Positions 16,668-25,661 of a stretch of DNA of 64,000 nt are shown in pieces. The number at the start of each line of letters is the position of its first letter. The stretch's first letter is position 1. The notes beneath the pieces are model-generated. The model was not told the DNA's origin, made no database searches, and was given only the letters and a program-made list of their open reading frames with translations. The stretch spans positions 1 through 64,000 of the forward strand of contig JAEWCQ010000012.1 in the NCBI GenBank assembly GCA_023390555.1, given 5' to 3'. The stretch is from Bacillota bacterium (lineage in GTDB: Bacteria > Bacillota > Clostridia > Lachnospirales > Lachnospiraceae). Both the position numbers and the translations under genes were made by a program.

Positions 16668-17390
16668 CTACAGGCCTTGAACAAAGAGTGAAACACCGGA
16701 AATAATCAGGAGATAAAAAACGACCTGCTTTGCCATTTTTTCCTCCACGCGCTTCGACAGATGTATTCCGATAAACAGTCCAAGCAGCATAGCGGGTATG
16801 AGCATAATTCCGGACTTTAAAATCTGCATTGTAAGGATGCCGGAAAAGCTATACACAACGATCCGGATCGTATTTTCCAGACAGAGCACCAGGCAAAGAT
16901 TGCCCCGAAATGCCCTGGTGTTTCTGCTCTTTTTGATCAGATAGGCTGCCAAAAGGGCTTCTATCCCGAACAAGCCGCTAAGTATCCCGGCTATGTTACC
17001 AAGAACCGGAAGCAGAATACGGGAAGATTTCTGCTTCTTCGTAAACCGTTCACCCAGTAATTCACCGATTCCAATTAATACAATCATCAGACCAAGTATT
17101 ACTGCGGTGTAACCTGTGCCGGCATTTTTTAAAAGTATTGCACCCGGGATACTTCCAATTAACAAAAAGAAACTGAGCGGAAGACAGTCCCGGAGAGAAA
17201 TCGATTTTCGCGCCTTCCATGCCATCACGATATTGGAAGGATAGCCAATCAGCAGTTCCAGCGGCGAACGATTGGCGCCGTTTGCCGTAAAGCCTGCAAT
17301 ACTGCCAAATGCAACCGTATTTGCGAACCCACACATGCCCTTTATGATAAAGGACAGGAATGTTGCTATTATTAAAATTACCATACTCAT
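16668..17390 (-). CDS. TauE/SafE-family permease
   Basis: A 240-residue membrane protein with seven or eight hydrophobic segments in two similar halves (FIIKGMCGFANTVAFG in the first, LSGLFGIEALLAAYLIKKS in the second), as in the TauE/SafE (DUF81) family of sulfite, sulfoacetate or organic-anion exporters. The family's Gly-x-Gly-G-type loop is only partly conserved. The substrate cannot be told from sequence. It stands alone, about 30 bases after the DUF951 gene on the same strand, so cotranscription with the sirtuin-DUF951 pair is possible. Confidence 0.85.
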   Translation of the reverse strand: MSMVILIIATFLSFIIKGMCGFANTVAFGSIAGFTANGANRSPLELLIGYPSNIVMAWKARKSISLRDCLPLSFFLLIGSIPGAILLKNAGTGYTAVILGLMIVLIGIGELLGERFTKKQKSSRILLPVLGNIAGILSGLFGIEALLAAYLIKKSRNTRAFRGNLCLVLCLENTIRIVVYSFSGILTMQILKSGIMLIPAMLLGLFIGIHLSKRVEEKMAKQVVFYLLIISGVSLFVQGL

Positions 17391-17421
17391 ATCCGCGCCC
17401 GCTTCCTTCTCCTATGTGATC

Positions 17422-17613
17422 TTAAGACTCCTTTTTCTTTAAATCTTTCGTATTCTTTTCCACCAGCTTGCGGGCAATCATAATCTGATGTCCGCATCCC
17501 ATACATTTCAAACGGAAATCCGCACCGACACGCAGGATTTCCCACTCCTGACTGCCACACGGATGCTGCTTTTTCAATTTCACGATATCGCCCACTTCGT
17601 ACGTGTATGCCAT
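17422..17613 (-). CDS. DUF951 domain protein
   Basis: A 63-residue protein starting MAYTYEVGDIVKLKKQHPCG at ATG 17611-17613, with TTAGGAGGAGACAGC upstream. The sequence KCMGCGHQIMIARKLVEK gives a CxxC pair, which together with HPCG could form a small metal site. It is full-length for DUF951, a small family widespread in Firmicutes, usually near the origin, with no established role. The start lies 12 bases past the sirtuin stop. Confidence 0.85.
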   Translation of the reverse strand: MAYTYEVGDIVKLKKQHPCGSQEWEILRVGADFRLKCMGCGHQIMIARKLVEKNTKDLKKKES

Positions 17614-17624
17614 GCTGTCTCCTC

Positions 17625-18350
17625 CTAACATTCTATTTTCTCAAATACTGCTCCAATACTGCCTGAAATCAGGATATCCGCCCTGCTGTCCATCGGCGTC
17701 GTCGACTTATTAATCAAAACGAGCTTATGACCGCGGTAATAATCAATCAGTCCTGCGGCCGGGTAGACAGCAAGAGAGGTCCCGCCGACAATCAGCATGT
17801 CCGCATGACTGATATAAAATATGGCATCTTCCATCGTCTGCGTATCCAGCCCTTCCTCGTATAAAACCACATCCGGCTTGATCTGGCCGCCACAGACATC
17901 ACACTGTGGAATTCCCTCCGAATCCAGAATATAACGCGCATCAAAAAGCTTGCCGCAGCTTCGGCAGTAATTGCGGTGTACACTTCCGTGCAGTTCCAGA
18001 ACCCGTCTGCTCCCGGCTGCCTGATGCAGTCCGTCGATATTCTGGGTGATGACCGCTTTTAACTTTCCGGCTGACTCCAGTTCCGCCAGTTTTCTATGTG
18101 CCATATTCGGCTGTGCATCCAGACACAACATCTTCCTGCGGTAGAATCGATAGAATTCTTCCGTCTTTGCCATATAAAATGAATGGCTCAGGATTGTCTC
18201 GGGTGGGTAATCATACTGCTGATGATACAGTCCGTCCACACTCCGAAAATCCGGAATCCCGCTTTCAGTGGAAACACCTGCTCCGCCGAAAAACACAATG
18301 TTGTCGCTTTCTTTTACCATCTGTAAAAACCGTTCTGTTTCAAGCTCCAT
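17625..18350 (-). CDS. cobB: NAD-dependent protein deacylase (sirtuin)
   Basis: A 241-residue SIR2-family enzyme. The NAD-binding GGAGVSTESGIPDFRS (22-37), ITQNIDGLHQAAGS (101-114), catalytic His 121 in LELHGSVH and the zinc cysteines C129, C132, C150 and C153 are all in place. It removes acetyl or other acyl groups from lysines using NAD and releases nicotinamide and O-acyl-ADP-ribose. It lacks the Tyr/Arg pair in the expected spacing that marks desuccinylases, but that is hard to judge by eye. Cotranscribed with DUF951. Confidence 0.93.
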   Translation of the reverse strand: MELETERFLQMVKESDNIVFFGGAGVSTESGIPDFRSVDGLYHQQYDYPPETILSHSFYMAKTEEFYRFYRRKMLCLDAQPNMAHRKLAELESAGKLKAVITQNIDGLHQAAGSRRVLELHGSVHRNYCRSCGKLFDARYILDSEGIPQCDVCGGQIKPDVVLYEEGLDTQTMEDAIFYISHADMLIVGGTSLAVYPAAGLIDYYRGHKLVLINKSTTPMDSRADILISGSIGAVFEKIEC

Positions 18351-18360
18351 GATTCCTCCT

Positions 18361-19170
18361 CTACTCTGCCGGCAGCACTTCTGTCAAAACCGCATGAACA
18401 AGAAACCGATAATCGTATCCTGCCCTGTTACAGGTCATAAGTGTCACCATTTTCTGGCTTCCATCCACTGCTACACCGGTATCATAGGCGGAACGTGCCT
18501 TTACAGCCTTCTGATATTCTGCATATTCCTGTTCCGATGCAAAAGAAGTGTCAAAAGAATCTGCCTGACCCTCCACTTCTGCCAGATAGCAGGAAAATAT
18601 TTTATAATAGCAGGTGCTGTCCGGTGTGTAGATATAAAACCCCGGATTTTCCCTGTAAAAACTTTCTTCTTTATAATTATTGAGCTTCCCAAACATGGAC
18701 TTATTCTTCATGTTATGTCCATAAATAAAGGTATTGTCATCTGAGAAATCCGGCTGGTTCCGGTAATCCATAAAAATACTTGCCGCTGTCAGCTGCTCTC
18801 CTCTGAATGTATGTTTCAGATAATACTCGTTGTCATCTCCCTGTAGAATCGGATAACTGATGTCCTGATCCGGAAAACGTATCCATCCGATACAGTCCGG
18901 GTTCTCCTTCTTAAGACCTGCGAAATCTACTGAGAATTCCGCCGCGGTGTCTCCCTGATCGCCGGTTGCTGTTTCCAGGCTGCCATCCTGCGTATTTTCC
19001 TTTACATATTCCTGCAGATCCCGATATTCCCTGTCGGAAGAATAATAATTCCAGCCTATCCTTACAAGCTTTACGGCTGCTGTCAGAAAAACAGCAAGTA
19101 CTGCAATAAAAATCAGCAGATTTATGATTTTCCGAATTTTATCGGATTTTTTTCTGTCTTTTCCATCCAT
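18361..19170 (-). CDS. srtB: class B sortase
   Basis: A 269-residue transpeptidase with an N-terminal cytoplasmic basic stretch and one membrane anchor (about 16-38). The sortase barrel (about 85-265) includes the catalytic His in FIYGHNMKNKSMFG, Cys about 247 in MVTLMTCNR and Arg about 256 in YDYRF. The helix insertion typical of class B is present. It joins secreted proteins to cell-wall peptides. No obvious sorting-signal substrate is adjacent. The large surface proteins encoded at 33184-38748 lack a clear LPxTG-type motif. Confidence 0.92.
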   Translation of the reverse strand: MDGKDRKKSDKIRKIINLLIFIAVLAVFLTAAVKLVRIGWNYYSSDREYRDLQEYVKENTQDGSLETATGDQGDTAAEFSVDFAGLKKENPDCIGWIRFPDQDISYPILQGDDNEYYLKHTFRGEQLTAASIFMDYRNQPDFSDDNTFIYGHNMKNKSMFGKLNNYKEESFYRENPGFYIYTPDSTCYYKIFSCYLAEVEGQADSFDTSFASEQEYAEYQKAVKARSAYDTGVAVDGSQKMVTLMTCNRAGYDYRFLVHAVLTEVLPAE

Positions 19171-19245
19171 GTAGAGGACTCCTGTTCCGGTAGTAATTGT
19201 TAAAAATGGTAACCATATTTTAAACTATTCCCCTCTAAAATACAA

Positions 19246-19285
19246 TGAAAAAAGCATTCACAGCAGATCTGCCGTCAATGCTTTT
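19246..19285 (-). terminator. terminator of the initiator tRNA gene
   Basis: Stem AAAAGCATT / AATGCTTTT (19250-19258 and 19277-19285) with an inner GCAGATCTGC palindrome, followed on the minus strand by a T-run. It lies a few bases past the tRNA 3' end. Confidence 0.8.
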
Positions 19286-19290
19286 ACTAG

Positions 19291-19364
19291 TTGCGGGGAC
19301 AGGATTTGAACCTATGACCTTCGGGTTATGAGCCCGACGAGCTTCCAGACTGCTCCACCCCGCG
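19291..19364 (-). tRNA. initiator tRNA-fMet (CAU)
   Basis: A 74-base cloverleaf reading CGCGGGGTGGAGCAGTCTGG at its 5' end. The anticodon loop is CTCATAA with the three G-C pairs (GGG/CCC) that mark initiator tRNAs, and position 1 is C opposite A72, the unpaired end needed for formylation. CCA is not encoded. It has its own consensus promoter and terminator. Confidence 0.95.
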
Positions 19365-19383
19365 TTATGCGCTTACGAACTTC

Positions 19384-19412
19384 ATTATAGCTCTTTCATT
19401 TCTATTTGTCAA
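19384..19412 (-). promoter_or_regulatory. consensus sigma-A promoter of tRNA-fMet
   Basis: Minus-strand TTGACA (19407-19412), 17-base spacer and TATAAT (19384-19389), a perfect match to consensus, about 13 bases before the tRNA 5' end when the start site is counted. Confidence 0.92.
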
Positions 19413-19621
19413 ATTTTCCGGATTAAGCTGTCGGAATGCCTCTTTTATTCCCTGTATCATAGTATATTCCATTTTGTTTTTTTTAGACCATCAATGTTTT
19501 CCATTATCTCAGATCACAAATAATTTGAAATGATGCAATTTTTGATTCTAAAATGTATTTTTCTAATTAGGAATGCTTATATTCTGCTTATCTGCGAAGA
19601 AAAAATGGTCAAAATCGGTAA

Positions 19622-19650
19622 TTGAAATATTCTAATTTATACACTATGTT
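19622..19650 (+). promoter_or_regulatory. promoter of the polyamine transport operon
   Basis: TTGAAA (19622-19627), 17-base spacer, TATGTT (19645-19650). A start near 19657 would give a leader of about 75 bases that contains the hairpin at 19674-19709. In the rest of 19413-19621 I see only AT-rich sequence. Confidence 0.6.
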
Positions 19651-19673
19651 AAAAATGTATTGTATATGGCAAA

Positions 19674-19709
19674 GGCGCATAGAAACCCTCTATGCGTCTT
19701 TTATTTTAT
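19674..19709 (+). terminator. terminator-like hairpin in the potD leader
   Basis: Ten-pair stem (19674-19683 with 19689-19698, one G-U), AACCC loop, then TTTTATTTTA. It has the form of an intrinsic terminator but lies between the predicted promoter and the ribosome-binding site of the first transport gene, so it may act as an attenuator. No alternative antiterminator pairing was evident by eye. Confidence 0.6.
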
Positions 19710-19732
19710 TCTGAAAGAGGAGCGTGATTTAT

Positions 19733-20797
19733 ATGAAAACACATATGAAAAAATTTGGCCTGATCCTGTCCGCACTGATTCTGGTCCCGACCTTGCTGAG
19801 TGGCTGCGGAGACAGTAAATCGGGTTCATCCAAAAGTACAGAGGTAAATGTTATCTGCTGGAGTGAATATCTTCCACAGGAAGTATTAGATAGTTTTGAA
19901 ACAGAGAAGGGAATTACCGTGAATATGACGACCTACTCTTCTCCGGATGACATGCTGGCAAAAGTCGAGTCTTCCGCTGCCGGTACTTACGACCTGATTA
20001 TTGCACCGGAAAATTATTCCGCAATCTTCAGTAAGGAAAAAACCATTGAAGAACTTGATAAAGATAAACTGAGCAATTTCAAAAATATTGATGAAAAATA
20101 TCTTGGAAGAGAAAACGATCCGGACAATGCCTATTCCGTTCCATATATGTTTGCAAGTGCTGTCATTGCCGTTAATACAGATGTCATCAAAGATGACATC
20201 ACAAGCTATTCCGATCTGCTGAATTCCGCCTATAAAGATCAGCTGGTTGTAATTGAAGATTCCCGTGCAATGCTTGCCATGGCTGCAATGGCAACCGGAC
20301 ATGATGTAAACGATACTTCTGATGAAACGTTAAGTGATATTAAAGGTTATATGGAAGAACTTGTTCCTAACATTCATGCTTATAACGGAGACAGTCCTAA
20401 GACCTTAATGATCAACGGCGAATGCCCAATCGGACTGATCTATGGTGCCGAAGCAGAGCTTGCCCATGAAGAAAATCCTGCCATTGTCGGAATCTATCCG
20501 GAAGAGGGCGTTTACATGGGTGCAGATGTCATGATGGTTACGGCAGATGCGGGCAACAAGGACAATGCTTATGAACTGATGAATTACATTCTCGACGGGG
20601 ATGTCAGTGCAAGCATTTCCGAAATTTTCCCATACATCAATCCGAATAAGGCAGCTGTGGAAATTCTGGGTGAAGATTACCAGTCCAACGAGCTGAAAAA
20701 CCCTTCCGAAGATGTTATGAAGAGAGCCTGCACGTTAAAGGATATCGGCGATGATACAAGTAAACTGGTTGATATCTGGACAGAAATCAAAAATTAA
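19733..20797 (+). CDS. potD: spermidine/putrescine-binding lipoprotein
   Basis: A 354-residue lipoprotein. ATG 19733 is chosen since GAGGAG lies at proper distance, and a GTG at 19724 is too close to it. The signal peptide ends in a lipobox LLSGC, so the protein is anchored outside the membrane. The mature part is a PotD/PotF-type type 2 binding protein: EVNVICWSEYLPQEVLDSFE, YDLIIAPENYSAIF, the acidic/aromatic positions that hold polyamines, and YPEEGVYMGADVMMV. It delivers spermidine or putrescine to PotBC. It is the first gene of a PotDABC-PII-amidohydrolase operon. Confidence 0.93.
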   Translation: MKTHMKKFGLILSALILVPTLLSGCGDSKSGSSKSTEVNVICWSEYLPQEVLDSFETEKGITVNMTTYSSPDDMLAKVESSAAGTYDLIIAPENYSAIFSKEKTIEELDKDKLSNFKNIDEKYLGRENDPDNAYSVPYMFASAVIAVNTDVIKDDITSYSDLLNSAYKDQLVVIEDSRAMLAMAAMATGHDVNDTSDETLSDIKGYMEELVPNIHAYNGDSPKTLMINGECPIGLIYGAEAELAHEENPAIVGIYPEEGVYMGADVMMVTADAGNKDNAYELMNYILDGDVSASISEIFPYINPNKAAVEILGEDYQSNELKNPSEDVMKRACTLKDIGDDTSKLVDIWTEIKN

Positions 20798-20804
20798 GAA
20801 ACGG

Positions 20805-20832
20805 GGGAGTGATGCAGATCTGTATCACTCCC
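20805..20832 (+). other. intercistronic hairpin between potD and potA
   Basis: Nine perfect pairs (GGGAGTGAT at 20805-20813 and ATCACTCCC at 20824-20832) close a ten-base loop that is itself self-complementary. Only a weak ATTT follows. It sits in the 56-base gap before potA and could let more binding protein than transporter be made by stabilising the potD end or by partial termination. Confidence 0.6.
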
Positions 20833-20853
20833 ATTTACTAAGGAGGATTGCAA

Positions 20854-21999
20854 ATGGATCAAGATATTATGGTACGTATCGAAAAGGTCAACAAATTTTA
20901 CAATGAAAACCACGTCGTACATGATCTGGATATGGACATCAAACGAGGTGAATTTCTGACACTGCTCGGACCGTCCGGCTGCGGCAAGACCACGACCCTG
21001 CGTATGATCGCCGGATTTGAAATACAGACGAACGGCACCATTCTGGTTGAAGGAGACGACGTAAAAAATACGGAAGCTTACCATAGAGAGGTAAATACCG
21101 TATTTCAGAATTATGCATTGTTTCCGCACATGACGATTTATGAAAATATCGCCTTTGGTCTTACGATTAAAAGGACAAACAAAAAAGAAATAAAAGAACG
21201 GGTACTTGAAATGCTGGAGCTTGTTCAGCTGCAGGGCTTTGAAAACCGGAGACCGGATCAGCTTTCAGGCGGTCAAAAACAACGTGTGGCAATCGCCAGA
21301 GCCCTGATCAACCGTCCGAAAGTATTATTGCTGGATGAACCGCTCGGTGCTCTTGATCTGAAATTAAGAAAGCAGATGCAGTTTGAATTAAAGCGGTTGC
21401 AGCGGAAGCTGAATATTACCTTTATCTATGTTACGCATGATCAGGAAGAAGCACTGACCATGAGTGACCGGATCGGTATCATGCATGAGGGCCGTCTTGA
21501 GCAGCTGGCTCCGCCAAGAGAAATCTATGAAAAACCAAAATCGAAGTTTGTAGCGGACTTTATCGGCGAATCCAACATCTTCTATGGGGTTGTGTCCGGT
21601 CAGAATCAGACAGAGGCCGCAATCAGCCTTGAAAACGGCTATGTGACAGCCGGCCTCACCGATGAAGTATCGGTAAATGACAATGAGATTGTCTATGTCT
21701 CCGTCCGTCCCGAAAATATGAAGCTTTCCCTTTCTACGGTATCGGGCTTTGCACTGGAGGGGATTGTAAAAGAGCATGTTTTTACCGGCAATCTGAATAA
21801 GACAATTGTCCTCCTTGCAAATGGAAGTGAAATTAAGGTGAATACGCTTCTGAAAGAACAGCTCTTTCCGCTTGAGAGCACCGTACATCTTTTCTGGGAA
21901 AAAGAGGATTCCGTGATAATCAAGACCATGAGCGATTCCGTATTTCAGACTGTCGACAATCCGGTGATGACAGGAGGGACTGCCAATGAAGAACAATAA
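20854..21999 (+). CDS. potA: spermidine/putrescine ABC transporter ATPase
   Basis: A 381-residue ATPase. ATG 20854 follows AGGAGG by seven bases. Walker A GPSGCGKTTTLRMI, the Q-loop VFQNYALFPHM, the signature LSGGQKQRVAIARAL, Walker B VLLLDEPLGALD and the switch YVTHDQEEALTMSD are intact. The C-terminal TOBE domain (about 250-360) is typical of PotA/MalK-type ATPases and may bind regulators. Its 3' end overlaps potB by 14 bases. Confidence 0.95.
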   Translation: MDQDIMVRIEKVNKFYNENHVVHDLDMDIKRGEFLTLLGPSGCGKTTTLRMIAGFEIQTNGTILVEGDDVKNTEAYHREVNTVFQNYALFPHMTIYENIAFGLTIKRTNKKEIKERVLEMLELVQLQGFENRRPDQLSGGQKQRVAIARALINRPKVLLLDEPLGALDLKLRKQMQFELKRLQRKLNITFIYVTHDQEEALTMSDRIGIMHEGRLEQLAPPREIYEKPKSKFVADFIGESNIFYGVVSGQNQTEAAISLENGYVTAGLTDEVSVNDNEIVYVSVRPENMKLSLSTVSGFALEGIVKEHVFTGNLNKTIVLLANGSEIKVNTLLKEQLFPLESTVHLFWEKEDSVIIKTMSDSVFQTVDNPVMTGGTANEEQ

Positions 22000-22846
22000 A
22001 AAATTCAACCTGGCAAAATGGATCATGGTTCTGCCGATTTCCCTCTGGATGCTGCTGCTTGTAGCCATTCCGCTGATGATTGTGATTGTCATCAGCTTTA
22101 TGCATAAAGGAACCTATGGCGGCGTAAAAGCCGGATTTACAGTTCAGAATTACATCAGTGTCTTTTCCGCCACTTATCTGGACGTATTTTTGAAGTCCTT
22201 TCTCATTGCCTGTGCGGTAACACTGATCTGCCTGCTGATTTCCTATCCCTTTGCATATTTTATTGCACAGAAAAGCTCCGTGAAAAAGACGATATTTATG
22301 GGCATGGTCATGGTTCCATTTTGTATCAGTTCCTTAATCCGCTTATTCAGCTGGATCAATCTGCTGCGAAAAGACGGTATGCTCAACCAGTTCCTGTTGT
22401 CCATCGGACTGATAAAGTCTCCGATCCAGATGGTATATAATCAGACCGGAGCCATGATCGGACTTGTCTATATGCTGCTGCCGTTTATGATACTGCCGCT
22501 TTACAGTTCAATTGAAAAGCTGGATAAAAGCCTGCTTGAAGCCTGCAGTGATCTTGGGGCCAATCCGGCCGTCACATTTTTAAAGGTAACTCTGCCGCTG
22601 ACGAAACCGGGTATCTTCGCAGGTTCCATCATGGTCTTTATTCCTTCACTGGGGCTCTACTTTGTAACCGATCTCCTGGGCGGCAGTAAGACTGTCTTAA
22701 TCGGTAATCTGATCAAGAATCAGTTTATTACTGCCCGTGACTGGCCTATGGGATCGGCACTTGCCGTATTCCTGATTATCATCACGCTTGTGCTCGTCGG
22801 AATCTATCAGAAGTCCGGCGGAAACATGGATGATCTTGGCATATAA
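21986..22846 (+). CDS. potB: spermidine/putrescine ABC permease PotB
   Basis: A 286-residue permease with six membrane segments and the EAA-type loop LEACSDLGANPAVTFLKVTLPL that docks on the ATPase. The start overlaps potA, and AGGAGGGACTGCCA lies before the ATG. It would pair with PotC in the inner membrane to form the polyamine channel. Confidence 0.93.
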   Translation: MKNNKKFNLAKWIMVLPISLWMLLLVAIPLMIVIVISFMHKGTYGGVKAGFTVQNYISVFSATYLDVFLKSFLIACAVTLICLLISYPFAYFIAQKSSVKKTIFMGMVMVPFCISSLIRLFSWINLLRKDGMLNQFLLSIGLIKSPIQMVYNQTGAMIGLVYMLLPFMILPLYSSIEKLDKSLLEACSDLGANPAVTFLKVTLPLTKPGIFAGSIMVFIPSLGLYFVTDLLGGSKTVLIGNLIKNQFITARDWPMGSALAVFLIIITLVLVGIYQKSGGNMDDLGI

Positions 22847-22860
22847 AGGAGGAAAACCCC

Positions 22861-23664
22861 ATGAGAGAGAGAAAACAACATGCAGGAATCCTGTTAAAAA
22901 ATTTTTACATCGCACTGGTGCTTTTGTTTATTTATCTGCCAATGTTTCTTGTGATTATCTTTTCTTTTAATACATCAAAAATGAATATTGTTTTTGAGCA
23001 TTTTACGCTTCAGTGGTATGGGACTTTCTTCCAGAACAGAACTTTGATGGATTCCCTCTGGAATTCACTGGTCGTGGCCGTTGTTACAACGCTTGTAGCT
23101 ACCGTGATTGGAACAATCGGTGCGGTCGGAATGTCAAAATATAATTTCCCACTGAAAAAGCTCATTGACAAACTGCTCTATATCCCCATTGTAATACCGG
23201 AAATCGTATTAGGCGTCGCTTTGCTGTGCATCTATTCCTTTTCCAATATTACACTTGGTTTAGTAAGCATCATTCTGGCACATGTGACTTTCTGCATCCC
23301 GTTCGTTGTTATCACGGTTCGTGCGAGACTGAGCGGATTTGACAAGAATCTGGAAGAGGCTGCAATGGATCTTGGTGCAAACCGGTTTCTGACTTTTATC
23401 AAAGTCACACTGCCGCTCATTATGCCGGGTGTGTTGTCGGGTGCAATGCTTTCCTTCACCTTATCCTTAGATGATGTCATCATCAGCTTTTTCTGCAGCG
23501 GTCCCGGAAGTACGACCTTGCCGCTTAAAATTTTATCAATGGTAAAAACGGGTGTGACACCGGAGGTAAATGCACTTTCCACTGTAATCATGTTTGTCAT
23601 CATCCTGGTCATCAGTCTCAGCACAGGTGTACAGGTAAAAAAATTAAAAAGAAAATCATATTAA
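22861..23664 (+). CDS. potC: spermidine/putrescine ABC permease PotC
   Basis: A 267-residue permease with six membrane segments and the EAA loop LEEAAMDLGANRFLTFIKVT. AAAGGAGGAAAACCCC precedes the ATG. The N-terminal YLPMFLVIIFSFN and the LSLDDVIISFF region are typical of PotC. It follows potB by 14 bases. Confidence 0.93.
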   Translation: MRERKQHAGILLKNFYIALVLLFIYLPMFLVIIFSFNTSKMNIVFEHFTLQWYGTFFQNRTLMDSLWNSLVVAVVTTLVATVIGTIGAVGMSKYNFPLKKLIDKLLYIPIVIPEIVLGVALLCIYSFSNITLGLVSIILAHVTFCIPFVVITVRARLSGFDKNLEEAAMDLGANRFLTFIKVTLPLIMPGVLSGAMLSFTLSLDDVIISFFCSGPGSTTLPLKILSMVKTGVTPEVNALSTVIMFVIILVISLSTGVQVKKLKRKSY

Positions 23665-23682
23665 ATCAGGGAGGAAACGAAA

Positions 23683-24033
23683 ATGAAAGAAATCGTTTTA
23701 ATTATCAGACCGGAGAAATTAGAAGAAGTAAAGACTATCTTAGACAATAACCAGTACGGCGGTCTCACAATCTCAAGTGTTATGGGCTGCGGTTCACAAA
23801 AAGGACAGATGGAACATGCCATCAATGAGATTAAGGGCATGAAAACTGTGATTAACCTGCTGCCGAAAATCCGCGTGGAAGTTGTCGTATCGGACAATCA
23901 TGTCGAGGATCTGATTCTGGAACTATGCGAAAAATTAAGAACCGGACACGTCGGTGACGGAAAACTCTTCATTCGTGATATAGAGCAGACCGTCCGTATC
24001 CGTACCGGAGAAAGGGGAGACCGTGCTCTATGA
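23683..24033 (+). CDS. PII-family signal protein lacking T-loop tyrosine
   Basis: A 116-residue GlnB/GlnK-type protein with strong motifs: KEIVLIIRPEKLEEVK at the N terminus, GMKTVINLLPKIRVEVVV in the middle, and the C-terminal signature VGDGKLFIRDIEQTVRIRTG, which binds ATP and 2-oxoglutarate. The T-loop (about 37-58) has no tyrosine at the usual uridylylation site. It lies between PotC (18 bases upstream) and an amidohydrolase (four-base ATGA overlap). PII proteins usually sit beside amtB or glnA and report nitrogen and energy state, so this one probably regulates polyamine import or the linked enzyme. Confidence 0.92.
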   Translation: MKEIVLIIRPEKLEEVKTILDNNQYGGLTISSVMGCGSQKGQMEHAINEIKGMKTVINLLPKIRVEVVVSDNHVEDLILELCEKLRTGHVGDGKLFIRDIEQTVRIRTGERGDRAL

Positions 24034-25661
24034 GAAGCAAAGCTGACCTGATTTTAAAAAGCAGTGCGATTTACACCGGATTCGGTCATCTGACCAGCGG
24101 AATTGTCACTGTGTTTGATTCTAAAATACAATATGTTGGAAGTGATGCGGTATTGGAAGAATTTTTATCCGAAGATACCACTTTCATCGATCTGAAAGAC
24201 CAGCTGATCATTCCTGGCCTTCACGATGCCCATATGCATTTCTACATGGCTTCTTTTTATAATTCTCCATTCATCTATGTGAAGAATAATCAGACCAGTG
24301 AAAAACAATGCGTGGAGGAACTTGCTGTGCAGGCCGGAAAGATTTCGAAGGACCGGTGGCTCATCGGTGCCGGATGGTATCACAATCTCTGGGATAATCC
24401 GGTGCTTCCGACGAAACATTCTCTGGATGCGGCATACCCCGACAGACCTGTCTGCATGGTGTCCTGTGACTGTCATACCCTTTGGTTCAACAGTGCCGGA
24501 TTAAAGCTGGCCGGATTGGACAACGACAGTGTACCTCTGGAAGACGCCCGTTATGACCGGGATGAAAGCGGGGACCTGACCGGAACAGTCCATGATGCGG
24601 AAGCTTCCAGACTGATACAAAAAGTTTATTCTTTCACCGCACAAGAGGAGGATTCGGCTTATCGGAAGTTTATCCGGAAAGTCAACGCCTATGGAATTAC
24701 CTCTATCTGCGATATGTCCATGATGCCTCTTCCGGGAGCTGATTTCATCCGTGAGGATATTTACGAACGGCTCTTGGAAAATGGTGAGCTGACCGTTCGC
24801 ATCAACATGTTCCCGACACTGATGGAGGATTTATCCAGACCGTTTGAACTGCGCGAAAAATACCGTGATTCCATGCTGCAGTGCAACGGTGTCAAACAGT
24901 TTTTTGACGGTGTATCCTGCTGCCATACGGCACTTCTGACAGAACCATATACGAATGCCTACTACCCAGGTGACTGCGGAAGTACGGCTATTCCTCCCGA
25001 ACAGATGGAACAGCTTGTTCATAAAGCGCATGCGCATGATTTCAATATACGTGTCCATACCATTGGGGATCGCGCAATTCATCTTTTGCTGGATTATATG
25101 GAAGAAGCACAGCAGTTATACGGGAAAAAGCCATATCTGCACCATACACTCGAACATCTGGAAAATATTTTACCGGAAGATCTTGAGCGATTCAAGGAAT
25201 TACAGGTGATTCCTTCCGTGCAGCCGCCTCATCCGCTGATTGACCCGGAAGGTGTCTACCGGGATCTTGGCACGGAACGGGTGCAGCTGATGTGGGCATT
25301 TCGAACCATGCTCGATACGGGAGCACAGCTTGCCTTTGGAACGGACTGCCCGGTATCGGATATCAATCCGTTTGAATCTTTGTATAATGCGGTGACCAGA
25401 AAAGACGCACATACACATCTTCCGGAAAACGGATGGCTTCCGAAAGAGTGCGTAACCGTAGAAGAAGCTCTGGATGCCTATACCTTCGGGGCGGCGTGTG
25501 CCGCCGGCAGAGGCCATGAAGTGGGTGCACTCGCTGTCGGAATGCTTGCGGATATTACGGTGCTCGATCACAATATCCTGACGGAAGAAGACTCGGAAAA
25601 ACTGCTGGATACACATGCCGTTTTAACCGTCGTCAACGGACAAATCGTATACCGCGCATAA
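24030..25661 (+). CDS. YtcJ-like amidohydrolase
   Basis: A 543-residue metal-dependent amidohydrolase (amidohydrolase 3 family). Metal-site motifs are visible: PGLHDAHMHF (HxH near residue 68), HTIGDRAIHLLLDY (His), HHTLEHLE (His) and FGTDCPVSDINP (Asp). Length and order match YtcJ. The family cleaves amide or similar C-N bonds, and individual substrates are mostly unknown. Translational coupling to a PII protein in a polyamine-uptake operon suggests an N-acylated or carbamoylated amine as substrate, which is inference only. Confidence 0.87.
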   Translation: MRSKADLILKSSAIYTGFGHLTSGIVTVFDSKIQYVGSDAVLEEFLSEDTTFIDLKDQLIIPGLHDAHMHFYMASFYNSPFIYVKNNQTSEKQCVEELAVQAGKISKDRWLIGAGWYHNLWDNPVLPTKHSLDAAYPDRPVCMVSCDCHTLWFNSAGLKLAGLDNDSVPLEDARYDRDESGDLTGTVHDAEASRLIQKVYSFTAQEEDSAYRKFIRKVNAYGITSICDMSMMPLPGADFIREDIYERLLENGELTVRINMFPTLMEDLSRPFELREKYRDSMLQCNGVKQFFDGVSCCHTALLTEPYTNAYYPGDCGSTAIPPEQMEQLVHKAHAHDFNIRVHTIGDRAIHLLLDYMEEAQQLYGKKPYLHHTLEHLENILPEDLERFKELQVIPSVQPPHPLIDPEGVYRDLGTERVQLMWAFRTMLDTGAQLAFGTDCPVSDINPFESLYNAVTRKDAHTHLPENGWLPKECVTVEEALDAYTFGAACAAGRGHEVGALAVGMLADITVLDHNILTEEDSEKLLDTHAVLTVVNGQIVYRA

